Of a DNA stretch of 18,659 nt, positions 1-6,591 are shown in pieces; the stretch's first letter is position 1; each line of letters starts with the position of its first letter. The DNA comes from an uncultured Oscillospiraceae bacterium (GTDB lineage: Bacteria; Bacillota; Clostridia; Oscillospirales; Oscillospiraceae), in assembly GCA_910587345.1 (NCBI GenBank), contig CAJUKH010000050.1, forward strand, positions 1 through 18,659, written 5' to 3'. The notes under the pieces were generated by a model. The model was not told where the DNA came from and made no database searches. It worked only from the letters and a program-made list of their open reading frames with translations. Both the position numbers and the translations under genes were made by a program.

Positions 1-95
1 AACGGACGCACGGGTGCGGGGCAAGGGGGACCGTGGGGGCGTAAAGACGACACGAGCCGATTCTAACGCACTTGGTTTTGACCTTGGGGCTTTCT
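1..95. repeat. Direct repeat, copy A (95 bases)
   Basis: This copy matches 295-389 almost base for base over its first 25 bases and then with scattered substitutions up to the shared 'GGGCTTTC' end. It contains the small palindrome GCAC-GG-GTGC. It begins at the first base of the window, so its true left end may lie outside. No coding potential is evident. Confidence 0.8.
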
Positions 96-103
96 TGGGG
101 AGT

Positions 104-145
104 GTGAGGGGCCATTCTTTGGCCCGTCAAAGAATGGTCCCTCAC
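104..145. repeat. 18-bp stem-loop, family 1
   Basis: The left arm 104-121 pairs with 128-145 over 18 positions, with one G-T wobble, around a 6-base loop (122-127). The core CCATTCTTTG / CAAAGAATGG recurs in the stem-loop at 556-591. There is no T-tract on either side, so it is not a standard intrinsic terminator. Confidence 0.75.
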
Positions 146-294
146 AACCACGCAGTTGATGGATTGGCGTACACCCACCATCCAAACGGAACCCGCCCCT
201 ACGGGGTGGGATGGTTTTTGATGGGTGGAACCACCCCTCAAGCTGTGTAGGTCAAGGCGGGTCAATTTCAACGGCATTTCTTCAATGTTCCACC

Positions 295-389
295 AACGGA
301 CGCACGGGTGCGGGGCAAGTGGAACTATGGGAGCGTAAAGACGTATCGAGCCGACTCTAACGCACCTTGTCTTGACCTGAGGGCTTTCA
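295..389. repeat. Direct repeat, copy B (95 bases)
   Basis: This is the second copy of the repeat at 1-95, offset by 294 bases. Divergence between the copies is mostly single-base substitutions, so they share an origin but are not recent identical duplicates. The copy is followed directly by the 395-431 stem-loop, whereas copy A is followed by the 104-145 stem-loop. Confidence 0.8.
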
Positions 390-460
390 TGCTTACTCCC
401 GCTTCATGAGCGAAGCGAGTTTAGCGGGAGTTAGTGCCGCATAGCGGCTGAGAGCGCGAG

Positions 461-493
461 AGACTATTCTTTTCCTCGGGAAAAGAATAGTTT
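461..493. repeat. AT-rich stem-loop
   Basis: The arm CTATTCTTTTCC (464-475) pairs perfectly with GGAAAAGAATAG (479-490) around a 3-base loop. Pairing can extend outward by about three further positions to 461/493. A run of T follows on the plus strand, so it could terminate plus-strand transcription, although no plus-strand gene precedes it. Confidence 0.65.
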
Positions 494-555
494 TTCGCAT
501 TCACACACCCATAGGCTTCCCACGCAACCACCAACCAAACAAACGGCTGGGGTGT

Positions 556-591
556 GGGGGCCATTCTTTGGCCCTGCAAAGAACGGCCCCC
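556..591. repeat. 15-bp stem-loop, family 1
   Basis: GGGGGCCATTCTTTG (556-570) pairs with 577-591 with one mismatch around the 6-base loop GCCCTG. Stem core and loop closely resemble the 104-145 element, so the two look like members of one interspersed palindrome family. Confidence 0.7.
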
Positions 592-671
592 GTGGCTGCG
601 CAGTTGAAGGCTTCCTGCGCAACTGCCAGACAAACGGTATCAGCTCGCTCCCCCGTCCCTCCATATGCTGA

Positions 672-696
672 CGGGCGGAGGATATTCCTCCGCCCG
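672..696 (-). terminator. Hairpin terminator after M23 peptidase
   Basis: A perfect 11-bp stem (672-682 with 686-696, core CGGGCGGAGGA) with a 3-base loop lies 15 bases beyond the stop codon of the M23 gene. The T-tract after it on the minus strand is poor, so termination may be inefficient or may simply define the 3' end. Confidence 0.6.
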
Positions 697-711
697 CTGT
701 GTTTGTCTTTA

Positions 712-1977
712 TCAGGGATCGGTAAATTTTACGCCGGGGAAGAGTTTTTTGGGGTCGTTCCGCACACCGTTTACCTTGTATTCCAGATGGAGGTGGTTGC
801 CGGTGGAGGAGCCGGTGGTGCCTACCAGACCGATGACCTGGCCCTGGCTGACCGCATCCCCCTCCTTTACGGTGCGGCTGCCCCGCTGCATATGGGCGTA
901 GAGGGTGGTGACCCCGTTGCCGTGGGCAATGACCACATACTCCCCGTAAGAACTGGGAGCGTATGCCGATGTGACCACAATGCCCCCCTGAACGGCAGTG
1001 ACCTTGGTTCCCCCGGGGGCGGGGATATCGATGCCGGTGTGGTTATTATATTTTTTTGTGATGGGGTGGATACGGGGACCAAAGAGAGAGGTCAGGCGGG
1101 TGTACTGATAGGGCAAGGGGTAGGCGTAGCCCGAGCCGGTGGTGAAGTTGGCGGCGGCGATAAGGGCTTGAAGCTCCTTTTCCTTGGCGGCGATGGCCTT
1201 TTCGATCTTGGCCATCTCAGCCTCCTCGGCGGCCACCAGAGCCTCGGCCTTGTCGGCCTGGGTCTTCAGCTCGTCCAGAAGGGCCTGAGCCTCGGCCACC
1301 TTGGTGGACTGCTCCACCCGCTGGAGGTCCAACTGGGCCTTTTGGGCATCCAGCTCGCTTTTGGAGGTGTTCAGCCCCTCCAGCGTGGTCTCCACCTCCT
1401 GCCGGGCGGCGGCCAGAGTGTCCACCACGGAGTTGTCATACCGCATGATCTGGTCCACCATGGCAAGGCGGTCCAAAAGGTCGGAATAGTCACTGGCGGA
1501 GAAAAGGACGGACCAATAGGAGATGGTGCCCGACTCCTCCATGGACCGGGCACGCTGGCAAAACCGCTCATAGGCCTGCTCTTCCCTGCTCTGGGCCTCT
1601 GCCAGAGCCACCTCCTGCTCGGCGATGAGAGCGGTGTAGGTGTCTATCTGGCTTTGGGTGTTGGCGATCTGGGCATCCAGCACCGCAAGCTGCTGGGACA
1701 TCAGGTTATGCCGCTCCAATGCCTTGGCCTTGTCGTTCTCAATGGCCTGAAGCTGAGCCTGAAGCTCCTTGCGGCGGGCGGCGGCGTCGGTGGCCTCCAC
1801 CTTCAGTCCGCCGATCTGGTTTTGCAGGTCGGCCTGAGTCACCGCCCGGGCCGAGAGCATGGCAGAGGTAAGAAGGGGCAGGATGAGGGAAAGGAGCATG
1901 ACAGCGGCCAAAGCGGTGACAAAGATGCGCCGCCAGTCGGGTCTTTTCTGTTTTTTGGGGGCAGGTGTTTTGGGCAT
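712..1977 (-). CDS. Coiled-coil M23 family peptidoglycan endopeptidase (CwlO/EnvC-like)
   Basis: A 421-residue exported murein hydrolase. Residues 1-17 are basic, followed by one hydrophobic segment (about 18-40) acting as signal or anchor. A long coiled coil covers about 45-275; it is interrupted near 152-180 by the 'SYWSVLFSASDYSDLLDRL' stretch typical of CwlO/PcsB-type hydrolases. The LytM/M23 domain covers about 295-410. The metal ligands are visible as H313 and D317 (HTGID) and H397, with catalytic histidines H362 (YAHM) and H395 (HLH), so it should be active. The ATG at 1977 has an AGGAGG site 6 bases upstream. It is the last gene after ftsE-ftsX. In this family FtsEX gates the coiled coil to release peptidase activity at the septum or sidewall. 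The role is inferred from domain and context; EnvC-type adaptors lack the catalytic residues, whereas this one keeps them. Confidence 0.92.
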   Translation of the reverse strand: MPKTPAPKKQKRPDWRRIFVTALAAVMLLSLILPLLTSAMLSARAVTQADLQNQIGGLKVEATDAAARRKELQAQLQAIENDKAKALERHNLMSQQLAVLDAQIANTQSQIDTYTALIAEQEVALAEAQSREEQAYERFCQRARSMEESGTISYWSVLFSASDYSDLLDRLAMVDQIMRYDNSVVDTLAAARQEVETTLEGLNTSKSELDAQKAQLDLQRVEQSTKVAEAQALLDELKTQADKAEALVAAEEAEMAKIEKAIAAKEKELQALIAAANFTTGSGYAYPLPYQYTRLTSLFGPRIHPITKKYNNHTGIDIPAPGGTKVTAVQGGIVVTSAYAPSSYGEYVVIAHGNGVTTLYAHMQRGSRTVKEGDAVSQGQVIGLVGTTGSSTGNHLHLEYKVNGVRNDPKKLFPGVKFTDP

Positions 1978-2041
1978 GGGAGCCTCCTTTTCGAGAGCAG
2001 GGCGTTGAGAATGCGTATATTTGTCCCTTCCGCTTTGCCGG

Positions 2042-2941
2042 TCAGACCTGGAGGAACTTGTGAATGGCCAGGACAGAGCCGCCGGTACCCACCACCAGAC
2101 CGGTGGCGGCGAAGACCGCCAGCACCCGGCCCCAGATCTCCCCGAAGGGGATCACGGTCAAGAGCTGGATGGTGGAGCCGGTATCCATAGCCTGGGTGAT
2201 GAGGGTATAGATGCCCCACTGGAGGAAAAAGGCCAGCAGCGCCCCGACAAGCCCCAGAAGCATCCCTTCCACCACAAAGGGGGCACGGACAAAGCCGTTG
2301 GTGGCGCCGCACATCTTCATGATGGCGATCTCCTCCCGCCGGGTGAAGGTGCCCAAGCGGATGGTATTATAGATGATGGACAGGGAGATGATGAACAGCA
2401 GTACGATGAGGATCAGGGCCACGGCGGTGGCCACGTTGCGGATGAGGACAAAGCCCTCGGCCACTTCGGGGGCGGCCTGATGGCCGTCGATGCCGTCAAC
2501 GGCCTCCACCGCATCGATGGTCTCCCCCATCCGGCTCAGGTCCTCCATATGGATGGCAAAGCGGTCCCGGAAGACCTCGGGGGGCAGTTCGGCATAGAGG
2601 GCGGCGTTTTTATCCCCGGCGTACTTTTCGGCGTAGTTCTGCTGGGCCTGCTCCTTGGTGGTGAAAACCACCTGACTGACGTTGGGGATGGCCTCGATGG
2701 CGCTTTGAAGGGCCTGCCCCTCCTCCCGGGTCAGGCTTTCGTCCACAAAGGCCAGGAACTGGTTGTCCTCCTCCAGCTGGCCCAGCTCCCGCTCCAGATT
2801 CAGGGCCACAAGGGAGAAGGACCCCATGATGATAAGGCAGGCCACGATCATAAAGACCGCGGCGAAGGACATGAGGCCGTGGGTGAAGATGGAGCGAAAC
2901 CCTTCGGAAAAATAATAGCCCAGATTATGTGATGTCTTCAT
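2042..2941 (-). CDS. ftsX: Cell division protein FtsX
   Basis: A 299-residue permease subunit of the FtsEX complex. It shows the FtsX layout: a short cytoplasmic N-terminus, TM1 (about 21-45), a large extracytoplasmic domain (about 46-165), then three helices (about 168-192, 220-245, 268-292). The 'YNTIRLGTFTRREEIAIMKMCGAT' region between TM2 and TM3 is the conserved FtsX signature. The extracellular domain is the part that contacts the coiled-coil hydrolase encoded next. The start overlaps the end of ftsE by 17 bases and has only a weak site (GGCGGG inside ftsE), so translation is probably coupled to ftsE. 64 bases separate it from the M23 gene. Confidence 0.95.
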   Translation of the reverse strand: MKTSHNLGYYFSEGFRSIFTHGLMSFAAVFMIVACLIIMGSFSLVALNLERELGQLEEDNQFLAFVDESLTREEGQALQSAIEAIPNVSQVVFTTKEQAQQNYAEKYAGDKNAALYAELPPEVFRDRFAIHMEDLSRMGETIDAVEAVDGIDGHQAAPEVAEGFVLIRNVATAVALILIVLLFIISLSIIYNTIRLGTFTRREEIAIMKMCGATNGFVRAPFVVEGMLLGLVGALLAFFLQWGIYTLITQAMDTGSTIQLLTVIPFGEIWGRVLAVFAATGLVVGTGGSVLAIHKFLQV

Positions 2942-3617
2942 TTTTATAGTACCCGCCTGTCTCGTCGCTGATGATGCGGCCGTTTTCGATGGCGATGACC
3001 CGCTTGGAGAAGCGGTTCACCAGCTCCTTTTCGTGGGTGACCACCAGCATGGTGGTACCCAGCTCGTTGATGCGTTCCAGAAGCATCATGATCTCCAGAG
3101 AGCGCTGGGGGTCCAGATTGCCCGTAGGCTCGTCGGCAATGATCATCTGGGGGTTGTTGACCAGCGCCCGGGCGATGGCCACACGCTGCTGCTCACCGCC
3201 GGAGATCTGGGTGGGGTAACGGTCCTCCTTCCGGGAAAGGCCCACCAGATCCAGCACATAGGGGATGCGCTTGCGGATCTCCCGGGGGGAGGCCCCCACG
3301 GCACGCATGGCAAATTCCAGATTCTCCCGCACCGTTTTTTTGTCGATGAGGCGGAAGTCCTGAAAGATGACCCCAAGGGTCCGGCGCATGAAGGGGATCT
3401 GCTTTTGCCGGATGCTGCCCAGATTATAACCGTTGACCATGATACGGCCCCCGGAGGGGGCCACCTCGGCGGTCAGCAGTTTTATGATGGTGGATTTGCC
3501 CGAGCCGGAAGGACCCACGAGAAAGGCGAACTCCCCATCGTCGATGCGGAGATTCACCCCCTTGAGGGCCTTGGTTCCGTTGTCATAGGTCTTTTGGATG
3601 TCGATGAGTCGAATCAT
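2925..3617 (-). CDS. ftsE: Cell division ATP-binding protein FtsE
   Basis: A 230-residue ABC ATPase. Walker A GPSGSGKST spans 35-43, the Q-loop Gln is Q86, the signature SGGEQQ spans 139-144, Walker B ends ADE at 161-163 and the switch His is H195. The 'RRTLGVIFQDFRL' stretch is typical of FtsE. I take the ATG at 3617 (MIRLIDIQKT) because a TGAGG site lies 9 bases upstream. The ATG five codons earlier (3632) is part of that ribosome binding site. FtsE drives FtsX to activate the peptidase encoded two genes downstream. No convincing promoter lies directly upstream, so transcription may come through from the regulator gene that starts at 4802. Confidence 0.95.
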   Translation of the reverse strand: MIRLIDIQKTYDNGTKALKGVNLRIDDGEFAFLVGPSGSGKSTIIKLLTAEVAPSGGRIMVNGYNLGSIRQKQIPFMRRTLGVIFQDFRLIDKKTVRENLEFAMRAVGASPREIRKRIPYVLDLVGLSRKEDRYPTQISGGEQQRVAIARALVNNPQMIIADEPTGNLDPQRSLEIMMLLERINELGTTMLVVTHEKELVNRFSKRVIAIENGRIISDETGGYYKNEDIT

Positions 3618-3638
3618 ACCGGAAAACCTCATTTAAGA

Positions 3639-3691
3639 CGATTGACAATCAGACACGGCCACGGGACCTGGACGTGTGCGATCGTCAATCG
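3639..3691 (-). promoter_or_regulatory. Imperfect palindrome between regulator gene and ftsE
   Basis: Left arm 3639-3660 and right arm 3670-3691 pair at about 18 of 22 positions around a 9-base loop; outer arms are CGATTGAC/GTCAATCG. It sits between the regulator stop codon and the ftsE ribosome binding site. On the minus strand it is followed by TCTTAAAT rather than a T-tract, so it is a poor intrinsic terminator. It could be an attenuator, an operator or an mRNA-processing structure. Confidence 0.5.
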
Positions 3692-3710
3692 TTGCCTTTT
3701 TATCTGTTTC

Positions 3711-4802
3711 TCAGTCCTCGATGCCCCGGGAGACCAGATATTTCTTGACCATGAGAGCCACCTTGAAGGTGATGGCATCGTCAAACTCCCGCAGGTCCAG
3801 ACTGGTCAGCCGCTTGATCTTCTCCAACCGGTACACAAGGGTGTTGCGGTGGACAAAGAGCTTACGGGCGGTCTCGGACACGTTCAGGTTGTTTTCAAAG
3901 AATTTATTGATGGTGAACAGGGTCTCCTGGTCCAGTGCGTCGATGGGGTTTTTCTTGAAAACCTCCCGCAGAAACATCTGGCACAGGGTGGTGGGAAGCT
4001 GGTAGATAAGCCGGCCGATGCCCAGGTTATCGTAGCTGATGACGCTGCGCTCGGTGTCGAAGACCTTGCCCACCTCGATGGCCATCTGGGCCTCTTTATA
4101 GGAGTGGGCAAGCTCCCGAATGCTGGAGGCCACGGTGCCGATACCTACCACCACCTTCAGCTTCAGCTCGGAGGCCAGAGCCTCTTCGATCTGGGCGGCC
4201 AGCTTGTCCAAACGCTTGCCCTCGGTCTCTCCAGAGAACTGCTTGACCACGGCCACGTCGGTCTCGCTGACCGAGAGAACGAAGTCGGACTGCTTGTCGG
4301 GGAACAGGGTCTGAATGGCGTCGATCATGGCGGGGTCGGCAGGCTCCGGCTGGCGGACCAGAAAGACGCCCCGGGGGACGTCGCAGTCGAAGTGAAGCTC
4401 CTTGGCACGAACGTAGATATCCCCCAGAAGAATATTATCCGAGATGATGTTCTTCACGAAGGTGCCCTTGTCGTGCTTCTCCTCATAGCTCTGCTTGGCG
4501 CCGTTGTAGGCCACCGCCGTCACGGTGCAGAGGGTGCGGGCCAGATCGTCCTCGCCGCTGACAAAGCCGGCGTAATCAAACTGGGTGCCCCAGCTGCTCA
4601 AAGCCTTGAAAGTCTTGCCCTCGCAGGCGATCACAGTGTTCTCGGCGCTGTTGACAAGCTCTACCACGCCGGCCCAGCGCTCTCCGATCAGGGTGGTATC
4701 GTCGCAGGCCACAACGGTGCCGTCACCGTCAATGACACCCACGGTCCGGTCTGTGCCTTCCTTCATTTGGAGCACGACGCTTTGAAAAATCCTGTTGGAC
4801 AT
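3711..4802 (-). CDS. CdaR/PucR-type helix-turn-helix transcriptional regulator
   Basis: A 363-residue regulator. Residues about 1-60 (TVGVIDGDGTVVACDD..LIGE) resemble the sugar-diacid recognition start of CdaR. The middle (about 115-270) resembles the degenerate GGDEF-like domain of this family. The C-terminus (about 290-355, with NVSETARKLFVHRNTLVYRLEKI) is the PucR-type HTH. The start at 4802 is chosen for its strong GGAGGGAT site; the frame stays open 44 codons further upstream across the promoter, which is not coding. A consensus promoter lies at 4854-4882. CdaR relatives control sugar-diacid or purine use, but no such genes are nearby; the next genes downstream are ftsE-ftsX. The ligand and targets cannot be told from the sequence. 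Confidence 0.85.
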   Translation of the reverse strand: MSNRIFQSVVLQMKEGTDRTVGVIDGDGTVVACDDTTLIGERWAGVVELVNSAENTVIACEGKTFKALSSWGTQFDYAGFVSGEDDLARTLCTVTAVAYNGAKQSYEEKHDKGTFVKNIISDNILLGDIYVRAKELHFDCDVPRGVFLVRQPEPADPAMIDAIQTLFPDKQSDFVLSVSETDVAVVKQFSGETEGKRLDKLAAQIEEALASELKLKVVVGIGTVASSIRELAHSYKEAQMAIEVGKVFDTERSVISYDNLGIGRLIYQLPTTLCQMFLREVFKKNPIDALDQETLFTINKFFENNLNVSETARKLFVHRNTLVYRLEKIKRLTSLDLREFDDAITFKVALMVKKYLVSRGIED

Positions 4803-5259
4803 CCGGTATCCCTCCTCACAGCATATCCCATCGGGGGTAAACTGACTTCCTCTATTATAGCGGCTTTTTTCGTCTTTTTCAATAGGAAAAAATAAGTTTT
4901 TTGTGGATATTGACGAAAAAGAAGCGTGGAGCAAAGGTCTGCCCAGCGGCTAAGACCCGCAGCGAAGCGAAATTGGCGGCGGGGCCAAAGGCCCCAGAGC
5001 AAATTTTGCGCAGTCGGAGGGGCTTATCCTCTCTGCGTCCAGCCCGGTGCGGAACGTGACAGCACGAAGCGTGGAGCGCCGGGCTGCAAACAGGTTAAGA
5101 CGGGAGCGGCGCAAAATCTGCGGCGGGGCCAAAGGCCCCAGAGCGGGTTTTGCAGAGTCGGACGGCTTAAGCTGTTTGCGCCCAGCCCAGTGCGAAACGT
5201 GACAGCACGAAGCGTGGAGCGCCGGGCTGCAAACAGGTTAAGACGGAAGCGGCAAGCCC
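4803..5259. other. Intergenic region with promoter and tandem structured repeats
   Basis: No gene is supported in these 457 bases. They hold the regulator promoter (4854-4882) and then, from 4921, one partial and two full copies of a tandem repeat that ends at the rsuA-like stop codon. Open frames on both strands across the repeat are GC-driven artefacts without ribosome binding sites. Confidence 0.8.
4854..4882 (-). promoter_or_regulatory. Sigma-A-type promoter for CdaR-like regulator
   Basis: On the minus strand TTGAAA (4877-4882), a 17-base spacer and a perfect TATAAT (4854-4859) lie about 50 bases before the regulator start codon. Confidence 0.8.
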
Positions 5260-5263
5260 TTAC
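4921..5263. repeat. Tandem 144-base structured repeat (2.4 copies)
   Basis: The full copies are 4977-5120 and 5121-5263, and 4921-4976 is a partial copy of the right-hand part of the unit. Each unit carries the perfect hairpin GGGGCC-AAA-GGCCCC (4981-4995 and 5125-5139), nested in longer arms. It also carries a second stem from CAGCCC(G/A)G to CCGGGCTG (5040-5047 with 5079-5086 in copy 1). In both copies the outer arms pair despite sequence differences, suggesting selection for structure. The array lies immediately 3' of the rsuA-like gene, overlapping its stop codon. Confidence 0.85.
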
Positions 5264-5979
5264 GGCCGGCCCGGCTTTACCGCTTCCTGCAGCGCCCCGA
5301 TCTCCTCCCCTGTCAGCGGCCGCCACTCCCCTTCCCCAAGACTCTGATCCAGCTCCAGCGGGCCGAAGGTGAGGCGTTTCAGAGATCGGACCGGTTTTCC
5401 CCGGGCGGCCAGCATCCGTTTGATTTGATGGTATTTCCCCTCGTGGAGCGTGACAAGGGCGCGGCTCTCATCCAGCCGCTCCAGCCCGGCGGGAAGGCAG
5501 TGAAGGCCGCTTTGAAGGACCATGCCCTCCCGGAAAGCGGCTTCGTCGCTTTCCTCCAGCACCCCTTCCACCTCCGCCAGATAGATCTTGTCCACATGGT
5601 GGACGGGGGAAAGAAGCGCATGGGCCAGGGGGCCGTCGTTGGTGAGGAGAAGCAGCCCCACCGTATCCCGGTCCAGACGGCCGGCGGGGAACAGGCCCAC
5701 CCGCCGGAGATGCTCGGGCAGAAGGGAGAGGACGGTGGCCTGCCGGGGGTCCTCGGTGGCCGAGACCAGCCCGGCGGGCTTATTCAGCATGAGATAGGTA
5801 TATCCCCCGGCGGAAATGGCTTCCCCGTTCACGGTGATGACGGCGTCGTCGGGGTATTTCTCCTCCCGGCGGGCGGCGACCACGCCGTCCACCGTCACCC
5901 GGCCGCTGCGGATCAGCTGCTCGGCTTCCTTCCGGGACCAGCGGCCGGTGGAGGACAGGAGCTTGTCAAGGCGTTCCAT
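5260..5979 (-). CDS. rsuA: 16S rRNA pseudouridine synthase, RsuA/RluB family
   Basis: A 239-residue enzyme that isomerises a uridine in rRNA. The N-terminal S4 RNA-binding domain covers about 1-60 (MERLDKLLSSTGRWSRKEAEQLIRSGRVTVDG). The catalytic domain carries GRLDRDTVGLLLLTNDG (100-116), with D103 as the catalytic aspartate, and the C-terminal GKYHQIKRMLAARG motif. Length and the long LxxAEVEGVLEESDEAAFREG insert fit RsuA (position 516 of 16S) better than RluB, but site specificity is inferred. The ATG at 5979 is chosen for an AGGAGA site; a codon ten residues upstream lacks one. The stop codon falls inside the last copy of the tandem repeat. A small inverted repeat ATAGG/CCTAT at 6008-6022 lies in the 86-base gap to the divergent DUF4830 gene. 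Confidence 0.88.
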   Translation of the reverse strand: MERLDKLLSSTGRWSRKEAEQLIRSGRVTVDGVVAARREEKYPDDAVITVNGEAISAGGYTYLMLNKPAGLVSATEDPRQATVLSLLPEHLRRVGLFPAGRLDRDTVGLLLLTNDGPLAHALLSPVHHVDKIYLAEVEGVLEESDEAAFREGMVLQSGLHCLPAGLERLDESRALVTLHEGKYHQIKRMLAARGKPVRSLKRLTFGPLELDQSLGEGEWRPLTGEEIGALQEAVKPGRP

Positions 5980-6065
5980 GGTGTCTCTCCTTTTTTGTTT
6001 TGGTGACATAGGACGGGCCTATCCCCCATAGAAATGGAATAAAACCGGAAAAGAGGGGATGTCTT

Positions 6066-6530
6066 TTGTTTATCTGGACGGCAAAACTCAACAAGAAAAA
6101 GGCGGCGGGGGTGCTGGCGGCGGCCGTTGTGCTCTGCGCCGCCGCGGCGGCGGTGACTCTGGCCGGGCGGCAGGCCCAGGCCTCAGCCATGGTAAGCCCC
6201 AAGGGCATCCGCAGCGAGGAGGACCGGGTGGCCTATCTCCAGGAGTGGGGGTGGCAGGTCGAGCCTCAGGCGGCTTTGGTGGAGGAGCTGGAGCTGCCCG
6301 AAGAATTCGGGGAGACATACAGCCAGTATCTGGCGCTTCAGACCGGACAGGGCTTTGACCTGGAAAAGCACGCCGGCAAGCGGGTACGGCGGTACACCTA
6401 CGAGATCCTCAACTACCCCACCGGGGAGACCGGTGTGGTGGCCCATCTGCTGGTGCGGAAAAATACCGTCATCGGCGGGGAGGTCATCGGCGGGTCCTTC
6501 CTCCACGGGCTGGCCATACCGGAGGGATAA
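6066..6530 (+). CDS. Exported DUF4830-like protein
   Basis: A 154-residue protein of unknown function. Residues 1-12 are basic (KLNKKK) and about 13-40 form an Ala-rich hydrophobic signal or anchor, so it should face outside. The rest (about 45-154, ending YTYEILNYPTGETGVVAHLLVRKNTVIGGEVIGG) resembles the DUF4830 domain of Clostridia. The start is a TTG at 6066 with GAGGGG 6 bases upstream. The nearby ATG at 6059 is in another frame and overlaps that site, and no ATG lies in frame. It is divergent from the rsuA-like gene and converges on the acetyltransferase gene, sharing a two-way terminator. The family call is from memory of the motif; the export prediction is firmer. Confidence 0.7.
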   Translation: MFIWTAKLNKKKAAGVLAAAVVLCAAAAAVTLAGRQAQASAMVSPKGIRSEEDRVAYLQEWGWQVEPQAALVEELELPEEFGETYSQYLALQTGQGFDLEKHAGKRVRRYTYEILNYPTGETGVVAHLLVRKNTVIGGEVIGGSFLHGLAIPEG

Positions 6531-6552
6531 AGGGATATCCCCCGCCCATATC

Positions 6553-6591
6553 AAAAAAAGGGGCGTTCTCTTGCAGGAACGCCCCTTTTTT
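6553..6591. terminator. Bidirectional intrinsic terminator
   Basis: A perfect 9-bp stem GGGGCGTTC (6560-6568) / GAACGCCCC (6577-6585) is flanked by seven A on the left and six T on the right, so it works on both strands. It ends the plus-strand DUF4830 gene and the minus-strand acetyltransferase gene, whose stop codon (6590-6592) touches it. Confidence 0.93.

Larger units (their letters stand above)
1..711. other. Gene-free, hairpin-rich intergenic region
   Basis: I find no credible coding region here: the short open frames lack a good ribosome binding site and are low-complexity translations of repeats. The stretch holds a 95-base direct repeat (1-95 and 295-389) and a series of stem-loops. 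These are 104-145, 177-215 (ACCATCC/GGATGGT around an inner CCGCCCC/GGGGTGG stem), 223-236 (GGGTGG-AA-CCACCC), 395-431 (ACTCCCGCT/AGCGGGAGT), 461-493 and 556-591. A terminator-like hairpin for the M23 gene closes it at 672-696. The density of palindromes resembles REP/BIME-like or non-autonomous mobile repeats, but no terminal repeat or target duplication can be defined from this window alone. Confidence 0.7.

Noticed and set aside
1..660. CRISPR array or origin of replication
   Set aside because: The repeats are about 95 bases long with only two copies and no regular spacers. No DnaA-box cluster or AT-rich unwinding element is visible.
568..2190. 540-codon plus-strand open frame
   Set aside because: It lies opposite the M23 gene and its translation is Gly/Leu/His-rich antisense sequence. 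The minus strand carries a complete, recognisable protein with a good ribosome binding site.
3033..4895. 620-codon plus-strand open frame
   Set aside because: Antisense shadow of ftsE and the CdaR-like regulator in GC-rich DNA; no domain, no ribosome binding site.
4926..5372. Open frames across the tandem repeat on both strands
   Set aside because: They arise from repeated GC-rich sequence, lack ribosome binding sites and encode Arg/Ala/Pro-rich strings that repeat with the DNA unit.
6059..6358. ATG-initiated frame at 6059 instead of the TTG at 6066
   Set aside because: That frame gives a Gly/Arg-rich artefact without a signal peptide, while the TTG frame gives a basic N-terminus, hydrophobic segment and a DUF4830-like domain.
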